Shown here piece by piece: positions 36,775 to 44,616 of a stretch of DNA of 64,000 nt; the stretch's first letter is position 1, and every line of letters begins with the position of its first letter. The position numbers were made by a program, and so were the translations under genes. Under the pieces are notes generated by a model, which was not told the DNA's origin, did no database searches, and saw nothing but the letters and a program-made list of their open reading frames with translations. The DNA comes from JANOZM01 sp031429355 (GTDB lineage Bacteria > Pseudomonadota > Gammaproteobacteria > Burkholderiales > Burkholderiaceae_E): contig JANOZM010000014.1 in assembly GCA_031429355.1 (NCBI GenBank), forward strand, positions 395,637-459,636. The letters run 5' to 3'.

Positions 36775-36797
36775 TTGGCTAGCCAACCGGCTAGCCG
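36775..36797. promoter_or_regulatory. Tandem palindromes between two HTH regulator genes
   Basis: TTGGCTAGCCAA (36775-36786) and CGGCTAGCCG (36788-36797) are perfect palindromes sharing the GGCTAGCC core, with a 12-bp period. They lie in the 165-bp region shared by two divergent regulator genes and look like a paired binding site. Confidence 0.55.
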
Positions 36798-36870
36798 TTA
36801 AACCGAGAAATACTACTAGGTACAATCGTCGGGCTACGCTAGCATTTCGTTATACCAATAAAATTACCTT

Positions 36871-37569
36871 ATGCACATCCTACTTATCGACGATCATGCA
36901 CTGTTTCGGAGCGGTCTAAAGTTCTTACTTTCAGACCTTGACGAAAGTTTGGTCTTTGCCGAGGCGGCCACTTTGAAAGAAGCGGAAAAGAACAGCCATC
37001 AACAGTTCGACTTAATTCTACTCGACTGGAATTTACCTGGGCACAAAGGCGAGACTACGCTGGCTCGAGTGCGCGAATTGTTTACAGAAGCGACAATTGT
37101 CATATTATCGGGCGAAGAAGACCCAGCGTTAGTTCGCAAAGCCGTCGATTTGGGTGCTTCTGGATTCATTCCAAAATCTTCATTACCAGTAGTCATGGTT
37201 TCTGCACTTAGGCTTGTCCTCGCTGGAGGTATTTATCTGCCCGCAGAATTGTTGTTTCAAAATCAAACTACGCGCTTTGCAAACCAAAATAGCAACCCAC
37301 CAACTTTTAATCCTTTAAGTTTTTTGAGCGAACGGCAACAACAAGCCTTAATGCTTGCAGTTAAAGGAAAATCAAACAAAGAAATTTCTCGCGAGCTTGA
37401 GGTTTCCGAAGGCACCGTTAAGCAACATCTATCAACCGCGTTTCGATTGCTAAATGTAAACAATCGAACCGAAGCTGTTTATGCCGTTGCCGAGCTAGAG
37501 CGTAATGCAATTCAAAACACAACAGCCGAGCCTGACCGCACCGAACTAATGAGCTCACTCGACAAGTGA
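36871..37569 (+). CDS. NarL/FixJ-type response regulator
   Basis: Response regulator, 232 residues. The receiver domain (1-~118) has the acidic pair Asp7/Asp8, phospho-acceptor Asp52 in LLDWNLPG, a conserved serine in ILSGEED and a lysine in GFIPKSS. The C-terminal LuxR helix-turn-helix is LSERQQQALMLAVKGKSNKEIS with EGTVKQHLSTAFRLL. It is 41 bp upstream of a hybrid histidine kinase on the same strand, its probable partner. The ATG is certain enough; no strong ribosome site is obvious. Confidence 0.93.
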   Translation: MHILLIDDHALFRSGLKFLLSDLDESLVFAEAATLKEAEKNSHQQFDLILLDWNLPGHKGETTLARVRELFTEATIVILSGEEDPALVRKAVDLGASGFIPKSSLPVVMVSALRLVLAGGIYLPAELLFQNQTTRFANQNSNPPTFNPLSFLSERQQQALMLAVKGKSNKEISRELEVSEGTVKQHLSTAFRLLNVNNRTEAVYAVAELERNAIQNTTAEPDRTELMSSLDK

Positions 37570-37609
37570 TTGTTGTGAACATTTTATAATTAGAATTGCG
37601 CCCTCCACC

Positions 37610-39379
37610 GTGAGTAAATTTGGTTTTTTAAACCCAGTTTTTAATAGCTCAGCGCTTTTAGTGGAGGCGGTTTACAAAGAAATATTCGACACAATAAACC
37701 AGCGGTCTCGGTATCTGGTATTTCCGGTAACAATTGTCGTTATCGTCGTTGTGATGCTAGGCTGGGATAAATTTCCACATAGTTTGTTAATTGTCTGGGG
37801 TTTTTTAACTATTTTGCATACCTTGGTTCGTTGGCAGGTTATCCAACGGATCGCAAAAGAAGTACACACCTACGTATATCGCCTTAGAATTGTAACGCTG
37901 ACACATTTTGTTAGTGGGTTACTGCATGCAGCCCCGCTGCTGTTTTTCAATCAAATGACCGACACCCAACGGGCTATCATTACAGTGCTTCTCTTGGGCA
38001 TGGCGATAAGCAACGTAGCCTTAACTATGGGCCACCAAGGTATTGCTTGGTGCTATCAAATACCCACTGTGGGCGGCTCGGCGTTTTGTTGGCTGACTTA
38101 TCCAACAAGCAATGACGGTGAGCTCGCTTCGATTGGCTTGGGCATCTTGATGTTGGTTCTGTTAGTTATTTTGAGCCTGCACGCAAGAGCCGCCTTAAGC
38201 AGTTTATTTGCAAACATCCGAAATCGCGAACAACTAGTAGGGCTTAACCAAGATCTCCGCTTAGCCTTGGAGCGGGCTGAAAGTGCTAACCGAGCGAAGA
38301 CGCGTTTTTTAGCCTCTGCAAGCCACGACTTACGCCAACCATTACATACGCTTGCGATGTTTAGCGCGGCATTGCAATTGCGCCCGTTAGATCAGAAAAG
38401 CGCCGACATTGCTCGCAACATTAGTACGGCGATGCAAGATCTAACCAGCGAGCTCGATTCATTGCTCGACATTTCAAAACTGGATGCCGGTATTGTTCAA
38501 GTCAATACGGCACCAATCGATTTAAACCAATTACTAGACAACATACGCACGCTTTATCTGCCTGTCGCGCAAGAAAATAATTTAACGCTTGTTGTTGTAA
38601 CCAATGCGCTGATAAGCGTTAATTCGGATCGCAGTTTACTAGAACGCGTGGTTCGTAACTTAGTAGACAATGCGATCAAATATAGTGAAAAAGGCACCAT
38701 CGTTGTGGAGGCACACTTAGATAGGCAACGCCGCAGTGTTTCAGTATCAATTAGCGACCAAGGGATTGGCATAGCACCATCGGAGATGGATCACGTCTTT
38801 GATGAGTTTTATCAAGTCGATAACCCCGAGCGCAACCGCATAAAAGGTTTGGGCCTAGGATTATCGATCGTTAGACGCCTAACTAATTTGTTAGGTATAC
38901 AGTTGGACTGCGAATCTAGTTGGGGAAAAGGCAGCACATTTAAACTAACCTTGCCAGCGACGGTGCGTGAACCCGCACGCTCAAACATTAGTAGCCCAGA
39001 GCGATTCTCGCATCTTACGGGCTGCAAAGTACTGGTACTAGATGATGAACCTGCAGTTCGCGCTTCGATGAATGCCTTGTTGTCTGAAATTGGTTGTGAC
39101 GTGGAAACCGTTGCCGATAGCGAGCAAGCAATTGCTGCAGCAACAAAACGCAAACCGGATATTTTGTTGGCCGACCTACGTTTACAAGGTTTAAGCAACG
39201 GCATTCAAACCATCAAAGCGATTCGCCTATTGCATCCCAATTTACCAGCCCTGCTAATAAGCGGCGATACTGAACCAGCACAGCTGACTGCCGCAAATTC
39301 GGCTGGCATCGAACTTCTACACAAACCAGTTCAACTTGAACTATTAGCAAAAACAATCGCTCGACATTTAAAGTTCTAG
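37610..39379 (+). CDS. Hybrid histidine kinase with C-terminal receiver
   Basis: Membrane-bound sensor kinase, 589 residues, starting at GTG 37610. Several hydrophobic helices span residues ~36-190 without a large periplasmic domain. The HisKA domain has His239 in SASHDLRQP; the ATPase domain has the N-box (Asn350, Asn354), the G1 box DQGIGIAP and GLGLGLSIVRR. The receiver starts near 472 and its phospho-acceptor is Asp522 in LLADLRL. It may sense via the membrane domain and pass phosphate to the adjacent NarL-type regulator. Its last 12 bp overlap the end of the convergent second kinase gene. Confidence 0.93.
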   Translation: MSKFGFLNPVFNSSALLVEAVYKEIFDTINQRSRYLVFPVTIVVIVVVMLGWDKFPHSLLIVWGFLTILHTLVRWQVIQRIAKEVHTYVYRLRIVTLTHFVSGLLHAAPLLFFNQMTDTQRAIITVLLLGMAISNVALTMGHQGIAWCYQIPTVGGSAFCWLTYPTSNDGELASIGLGILMLVLLVILSLHARAALSSLFANIRNREQLVGLNQDLRLALERAESANRAKTRFLASASHDLRQPLHTLAMFSAALQLRPLDQKSADIARNISTAMQDLTSELDSLLDISKLDAGIVQVNTAPIDLNQLLDNIRTLYLPVAQENNLTLVVVTNALISVNSDRSLLERVVRNLVDNAIKYSEKGTIVVEAHLDRQRRSVSVSISDQGIGIAPSEMDHVFDEFYQVDNPERNRIKGLGLGLSIVRRLTNLLGIQLDCESSWGKGSTFKLTLPATVREPARSNISSPERFSHLTGCKVLVLDDEPAVRASMNALLSEIGCDVETVADSEQAIAAATKRKPDILLADLRLQGLSNGIQTIKAIRLLHPNLPALLISGDTEPAQLTAANSAGIELLHKPVQLELLAKTIARHLKF

Positions 39380-41176
39380 ACGCTGCCTTAAGCTATTTGG
39401 ATCGACTGGTTTAGCAAAAAAATAATACCCTTGTTCAGCACATTGTTGCTTTAAATTGCCTTGCGTATCACCACTGACCACGCAGCAAATGGTATTTTTC
39501 AATTCAGAACGATAGTTATTTAAAAGTTCAATTCCACCCGTTAAATCGGCAAGAGAACGATCAAGATTTTCATCTTGATCGGACGTATTGTTATCTGACG
39601 CAGCGATGCCTAGCCGATCGTCAACAATTACCGAGTGCCAAGACCCAGCACTGAGTTGCTGCCGAGCGGCGCTGGCGGTAGAAACCCACCTAGCCTCATA
39701 TCCCCACGCGCACAGTAAAGCCACGGTACTTTGCCCAACCGAGACTTCGTTGTCCACAACAAGAACGCGGCGTACTTCTGCATTAGCTAACGGTACGTAA
39801 ATTGCCGCTTCGACTGACGGCAATAGTGAAGCCGTTTGATCACTGGGAAATTGAACTATAAAATTACTACCGGCGTTAGTAGACTGAAGTACGCATTGAA
39901 TATTCAGCTGTTCGCACAAGCGTTTTACAATCGCCAAACCGAGTCCAATGCCTTTACTTCGATCACGCCCTTCATTGTTTACCTGAAAAAATTCTTCAAA
40001 CACAGTGTTTTGTAGGTGCGTTGGAATACCCGTTCCATCATCCACTACGTGAATTTGTGTTTGGCCCAAGAAATTACGTTCCAGCTCGATGGTCAATTGA
40101 TTGCGTGCGCCATGCTTCAAAGCGTTATCAATTAAGTTACGCACAATTCGTTCGATAAAAATCGGATCGCTATTTACTGCAAGCGGTTCTTGCAACATTA
40201 GTTGCAGCGCAATACCTTTTAACTGCGCTTGCGGTTTGTAACCCGTCACTACTTGTTGCAACAAATGGTTCAGGTCCACTGCTTGTATTTGCGCTTGCGT
40301 ATTTTGTGAGTCTAGGCGCGATAAATCGAGTAACGAATTGAGTAAGGACGAAAGCGCAACAACGGCCTCGTGCGTTTGTTGTACCAGCCACGCGCTACGC
40401 TCATCAAGTGGTCGCAACGCTAACGTGGCATTAAACAAAGTAATCGTGTGCAAAGGCTGTCGCAAATCGTGGCTTGCCGCTACCAAGAAACGCGACTTTC
40501 CAAGGTTGGCCTGCTCTGCCAAATCACGCTGCCGAATAAGCTCGGATTCATTAGCACGAAGCTCGGCAACTAACCGAGTATTTTCGTTTCGGGTGCTATA
40601 CGCCTCTTTTGCTTTAGCCTCACTTTGTTGAACAAAAGAATAGGACGTGAAAGCAAAAACACACAATAAAAAACCCAATAGCCAATCAAACCAAATTGGT
40701 TGCAATCGACCGTAGGCGAACCAGCCCACTGCCATTAAACCTAAGCCCGAAAATGTAAAGGCTCCAAAAATTTTTGAATTCAGCGCACTGCCAGGAATTG
40801 TGGCCGCCACCAAGCAAACGCCAAACATGGTTACGATGGCTTGCCATTCAGTAGGAAATACGCGCATGCTAAGGCAAAACCCCAACCCCATTATTAGGCC
40901 ATTGACAATGGCGAATCGGATATACGCAACTTCTAACTGTTTCGCGTTGATAGCGTTTTTTAAAAATCGACGGGCTACTGTGAATCGTGCAAAAACCAGT
41001 ATGCAAATAGCTAGCAACCAAACTAAAGGCGCAGCAAGTTGGTCGGTGACTTGCCAATAGGCATGAACCACGACTCCGGCAATCATTAGAACTGGTAGGG
41101 GCGTTCGGTGCGCTTCAGATGCAATTAGCGTTGCCCTTTCATGCACAAAGCCGGTTTCGGCATCTTCACGAATCAT
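39368..41176 (-). CDS. Hybrid histidine kinase with degenerate-looking receiver
   Basis: Sensor kinase, 602 residues, with about six hydrophobic segments between ~27 and 182, a HisKA domain with His236 in AASHDLRQP, an ATPase domain with Asn347/Asn351, G1 DDGTGIP and GIGLGLAIVKRL, and a C-terminal receiver from ~470 with candidate Asp519 in VIVDDRL. The receiver contains an Asn/Asp-rich insertion after Asp519 (roughly 527-540), and the first acidic pair is D-N rather than D-D/E, so its phosphorylation is uncertain. It shares architecture with the kinase at 37610-39379, consistent with duplication. It is divergent from the diguanylate cyclase gene. Confidence 0.9.
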   Translation of the reverse strand: MIREDAETGFVHERATLIASEAHRTPLPVLMIAGVVVHAYWQVTDQLAAPLVWLLAICILVFARFTVARRFLKNAINAKQLEVAYIRFAIVNGLIMGLGFCLSMRVFPTEWQAIVTMFGVCLVAATIPGSALNSKIFGAFTFSGLGLMAVGWFAYGRLQPIWFDWLLGFLLCVFAFTSYSFVQQSEAKAKEAYSTRNENTRLVAELRANESELIRQRDLAEQANLGKSRFLVAASHDLRQPLHTITLFNATLALRPLDERSAWLVQQTHEAVVALSSLLNSLLDLSRLDSQNTQAQIQAVDLNHLLQQVVTGYKPQAQLKGIALQLMLQEPLAVNSDPIFIERIVRNLIDNALKHGARNQLTIELERNFLGQTQIHVVDDGTGIPTHLQNTVFEEFFQVNNEGRDRSKGIGLGLAIVKRLCEQLNIQCVLQSTNAGSNFIVQFPSDQTASLLPSVEAAIYVPLANAEVRRVLVVDNEVSVGQSTVALLCAWGYEARWVSTASAARQQLSAGSWHSVIVDDRLGIAASDNNTSDQDENLDRSLADLTGGIELLNNYRSELKNTICCVVSGDTQGNLKQQCAEQGYYFFAKPVDPNSLRQRLEL

Positions 41177-41446
41177 TAATCATTCCAAATTTGCATAGCA
41201 TAGCTACCAATAGCCGACCCTTCAAAACAACTCGTTGTTACTTGCAGAAATGTACAGCAACTGGCTAAAACACACGTGATTTAGTTGACCTAAGCCGTCC
41301 ACGACAAACTATGCACCGTCCAAACGATCTATGGTTTACCCGTTGGCGCCTGTTACGGATAATCGAAAGCTCTAGCGTTGTGTTCCGAATTTCACAATTT
41401 GAACAAATCGCTTCAATTTTAAATCGCCCTCATTACGGAGCCCGTA

Positions 41447-42619
41447 TTGGATTTTAACGTCATCACCACGAGCCTGTTTAACGCAAACTCGACTGCAAGT
41501 CTTGGTGCGATTAATTGCTTGTTAATTATGGTGCTGGCCTTAATTCAATCGCGAATTATCGAGCAACACTCGAAAACTTTAGTAATTTTCGCGCTTGCCA
41601 TGTTGTTTGCTGGGCTGTCTTTGTTTGGTTTTGTTGCAATACGGGGTGACTCGAGGCCGCTGCTTATAACCTTTAGTTGTTTCGGCATCCTAACTTTTGC
41701 GTGTGGTCTCGCTAGCTTTTTATCTCTTTATGGGAAAACGCATTTAATTAAGTACGCAGCGCCGGTCGTTGCTGCCGCAATCTTGGGCTTGTTTGCGTTT
41801 CCAGAAATACGTTGGATAGCCGCTTGGACTATCGTTGCTGAAGGAGTTTTGTCGTTAGGCATAGCCATTCTAGCGTTCAAGCAAAAAGACAAAGAATCAC
41901 CAGTTGCAAAATTCACGGTAGCAATGCTGTCTCTTTTTCTTGCCTTGGTGACCGCCCCTTGGTTGTTAGCTGTCAGCAAGTGGGTCTTTTTCGACACCGA
42001 CTCGCTACCGGGCATTAGCAGCTTTGAACAAATCGTTTTGGGTCTTTCGTGGGCAATTACACCAACAGTTTTTTACGCAGCCTTAGTCGTAGCGATTAAT
42101 GTTCGTTTTGCGAATATGCTCAAGGATCAAGCATTAATCGATCCTTTGACTGGCCTAGCCAACCGAAGGGCCTTGTATTCGCAGGTTGAAAACTCACCTC
42201 TGGCGGAAGAAAAACCGGTGGGTTATGCAGTGATGTTATTAGACATTGATCACTTTAAAGTGATTAACGACACCTATGGGCATTTAGTAGGGGATCAGGT
42301 TCTAATTCACTGCGCCAAAATCCTAACGGCAGCCATTAGACCGCAAGACTTGATCAGTCGCTACGGTGGTGAAGAGTTTTGTGTTGTCGCTAAGGGAATA
42401 ACCAAAACGCAAGCCATTCACCTTTCGGAGCGCTTGTGTAACAGTTTACGTTCGCGGCCAATGCCTTACGGTGATTCAGAAATTAAAACCACCGTAAGCG
42501 TTGGCGTTGTTTATCACGACCAAATTGATTCTTTACAGCGCATTATTGCCCAAGCGGATAATGCGATGTACTCGGCAAAAGCATCTGGGCGCGATAAAAT
42601 TTGCATCGCACAGACTTAA
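41447..42619 (+). CDS. Diguanylate cyclase, membrane-bound
   Basis: GGDEF-domain enzyme, 390 residues, producing cyclic di-GMP. About seven hydrophobic helices occupy residues 17-220, then the catalytic domain begins at DPLTGLANRRALY. The active-site GGEEF lies at 307-311, and the inhibitory I-site R-x-x-D (Arg298-Asp301) precedes it by the canonical five residues, so product inhibition is expected. The TTG start at 41447 is supported by GGAG six bases upstream. The preceding 270-bp gap to the divergent kinase has no other recognised element. Confidence 0.93.
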   Translation: MDFNVITTSLFNANSTASLGAINCLLIMVLALIQSRIIEQHSKTLVIFALAMLFAGLSLFGFVAIRGDSRPLLITFSCFGILTFACGLASFLSLYGKTHLIKYAAPVVAAAILGLFAFPEIRWIAAWTIVAEGVLSLGIAILAFKQKDKESPVAKFTVAMLSLFLALVTAPWLLAVSKWVFFDTDSLPGISSFEQIVLGLSWAITPTVFYAALVVAINVRFANMLKDQALIDPLTGLANRRALYSQVENSPLAEEKPVGYAVMLLDIDHFKVINDTYGHLVGDQVLIHCAKILTAAIRPQDLISRYGGEEFCVVAKGITKTQAIHLSERLCNSLRSRPMPYGDSEIKTTVSVGVVYHDQIDSLQRIIAQADNAMYSAKASGRDKICIAQT

Positions 42620-42666
42620 GATTAGCTCAACCTAGTGCAGGTTTACACCAATTAACTTGGGTTATC

Positions 42667-43161
42667 CTAGAACGGAATATCGTCATCCATATCGCTAAAG
42701 CTTTGCGCTGGCTTTTTAGCTGGCGCGGCCTTTGCAGGACTTGACGAACCTTCACGGTTATAGCCGCCACTTTCACCACGACTACTGCTTGAGCCGCCGT
42801 CATCACCACCGCCACCAGTGCCACCTTCGCGGCTACCGAGCATTTGTAACTCTGAAGCAATAACCTCGGTGGTGTATTTCTCGACGCCTTCTTTGTCGGT
42901 CCACTTGCGGGTTTTTAAACGGCCTTCGATATAAACCGAGCGACCTTTTTTTAAATACTCGCCGGCGATTTCAGCTAGGCGGCTATATAAAACGACGCGA
43001 TGCCATTCGGTAGCTTCTTTTTTTTCGCCTGTTGCTTTGTCTTTCCACGATTCGGTAGTGGCAATATTTATGTTACAAATTGCGCCACCATCGGGCGAAT
43101 AACGGGTTTCAGGGTCTTTACCCAAATTACCAACCAAAATTACTTTATTAACTGCTGCCAT
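42667..43161 (-). CDS. ssb: Single-stranded DNA-binding protein
   Basis: SSB, 164 residues. The N-terminal OB fold (1-~110) begins NKVILVGNLGKDPE and includes TEWHRVVLYSRLAEIAGEYLKKG and YIEGRLKTRKW. It is followed by a Gly/Ser-rich linker and the acidic tip DDDIPF that recruits repair and replication proteins. Function: coats single-stranded DNA during replication, recombination and repair. It is followed by the convergent end of the cyclase gene and preceded by the MFS gene on the same strand, the order often seen near uvrA in Burkholderiales. Confidence 0.97.
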   Translation of the reverse strand: MAAVNKVILVGNLGKDPETRYSPDGGAICNINIATTESWKDKATGEKKEATEWHRVVLYSRLAEIAGEYLKKGRSVYIEGRLKTRKWTDKEGVEKYTTEVIASELQMLGSREGGTGGGGDDGGSSSSRGESGGYNREGSSSPAKAAPAKKPAQSFSDMDDDIPF

Positions 43162-43307
43162 ACGATTTCCTTTTTAAATGCCGCAGGTTCTAGGGGACTA
43201 CTTACGCTTTACTGCTCAGCTTTACTACTAAGCTTTACTACTTTAGTGCTGCAAAAACTATCCTACCAATTCTATCCAAAAGCCAACCCTACTTTGCCGT
43301 CAAACTG

Positions 43308-44534
43308 CTACAGCGATGCCACAGTTGGGGGTGAACCAGTACCAGTTTGGGCTTCGACTTTTACATCTTTGCGCGTCGGCCAGCGTTTCATACTTGGGGC
43401 AAAACCTAACCAAGCCAGTAACGCAAGGGCCGCTGCATAGAACACCGCCGCATCGCCCCACTGCGAGGCCAGCCAACCACCCAAAGCCGCGCCAGTAAAC
43501 AAACCCAAGGCCTGCAACGTGTTGTAGATACCTAAAGCCAACCCTTTGTTTGCCGCCGGCGCTAAGCGCGATACCAGTGATGGCAAACTCGCTTCAAGCA
43601 CATTAAAACCCAAAAAGAAGGCCAATAACAAGAGGGCCAGAAGGCTTAGGCTGGACGGCTGCAGCGCAAATCCGAGAATAACCAACAGTAAAAAGCCAAT
43701 CGCACCTACGAATAAGGGTTTTAGCTTGTGTCGCCGCTCGCTCCACATTAATGGCGGTACAGTAAGCAATAAAGACGCGACGACAACCGGCAAATACACT
43801 TGCCAATGTGCGGTTAAAGTTAAGCCCGCTTTGGCCGTTAACCAACGCGGCATAACCACAAAAATTGCCATTAAAACCGCTTGCAATACAAAGTTACCAA
43901 TATTTAAGCGGATTAAATCGGGCTCCAACGCTGTGGCTTTGAATACCGACCAAGTAAATGGTTTTGGTTTGGGCGCCGTTACATTGGGCACAACCAGCCA
44001 CAGGACCACCAGCCCCACGGCAATTAATCCGGCAGTTACATAGAACAATCCTGCCAACGAAAACGACGCGTATAGCAACGGTGACAATATCAAACTAAGT
44101 GCAAAGGTAAGCCCAATCGAAGCACCAATTAAAGCCATTGCTTTAGTGCGCTGCTCTTCGCGCGTGGCATCGGCCAACAAAGCCGTAATTGCGCCAGACA
44201 CAGCGCCAGCACCTTGCAAAGCGCGACCGAAAGTGACGCCCTCTACTGTGGTGGCCATTGCTGCTACCAAACTACCCGCCGCAAAAATCAGTAGACCAAG
44301 GCCAATGATTTTTTTTCGACCAAAATAATCGCTTGCCAAGCCAAAGGGTATCTGCAACAAACCTTGGGTAAGACCATACGCGCCAAGGGCCAAACCAACT
44401 AAGGCGGTGTCGGTACCGCCGGGCATCACCTTAGCGTGCTCGGCAAACACGGGTAAAATAAGAAATAACCCAAGCAAACGCAGGGCATATAGAAAGGCCA
44501 GCGACAGGCTGGCGCGCAACTCTAGTGAGGTCAT
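43308..44534 (-). CDS. MFS transporter
   Basis: Major facilitator transporter, 408 residues from ATG 44534; an in-frame upstream start at 44747 would run into the uvrA coding sequence and adds a non-hydrophobic extension, so it is rejected. It has about twelve membrane segments, the loop GLASDYFGRKKIIGLGL matching the MFS A-motif, and LGVYNTLQ-type features in the second half (ALGIYNTLQALG). It is divergent from uvrA with an 82-bp gap and precedes ssb. Substrate is unknown. Confidence 0.9.
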   Translation of the reverse strand: MTSLELRASLSLAFLYALRLLGLFLILPVFAEHAKVMPGGTDTALVGLALGAYGLTQGLLQIPFGLASDYFGRKKIIGLGLLIFAAGSLVAAMATTVEGVTFGRALQGAGAVSGAITALLADATREEQRTKAMALIGASIGLTFALSLILSPLLYASFSLAGLFYVTAGLIAVGLVVLWLVVPNVTAPKPKPFTWSVFKATALEPDLIRLNIGNFVLQAVLMAIFVVMPRWLTAKAGLTLTAHWQVYLPVVVASLLLTVPPLMWSERRHKLKPLFVGAIGFLLLVILGFALQPSSLSLLALLLLAFFLGFNVLEASLPSLVSRLAPAANKGLALGIYNTLQALGLFTGAALGGWLASQWGDAAVFYAAALALLAWLGFAPSMKRWPTRKDVKVEAQTGTGSPPTVASL

Positions 44535-44616
44535 GTCGGCTATAGTACCAAGTTCGCCTTTTGCGACCAATTTGTGACAATTTTGCGGCTCATAAGTAGC
44601 CGCTACCCTTGGACTT

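Noticed and set aside
44535..44616. SOS (LexA) box between the MFS gene and uvrA
   Set aside because: No CTGT-N8-ACAG was found by eye in this short region.
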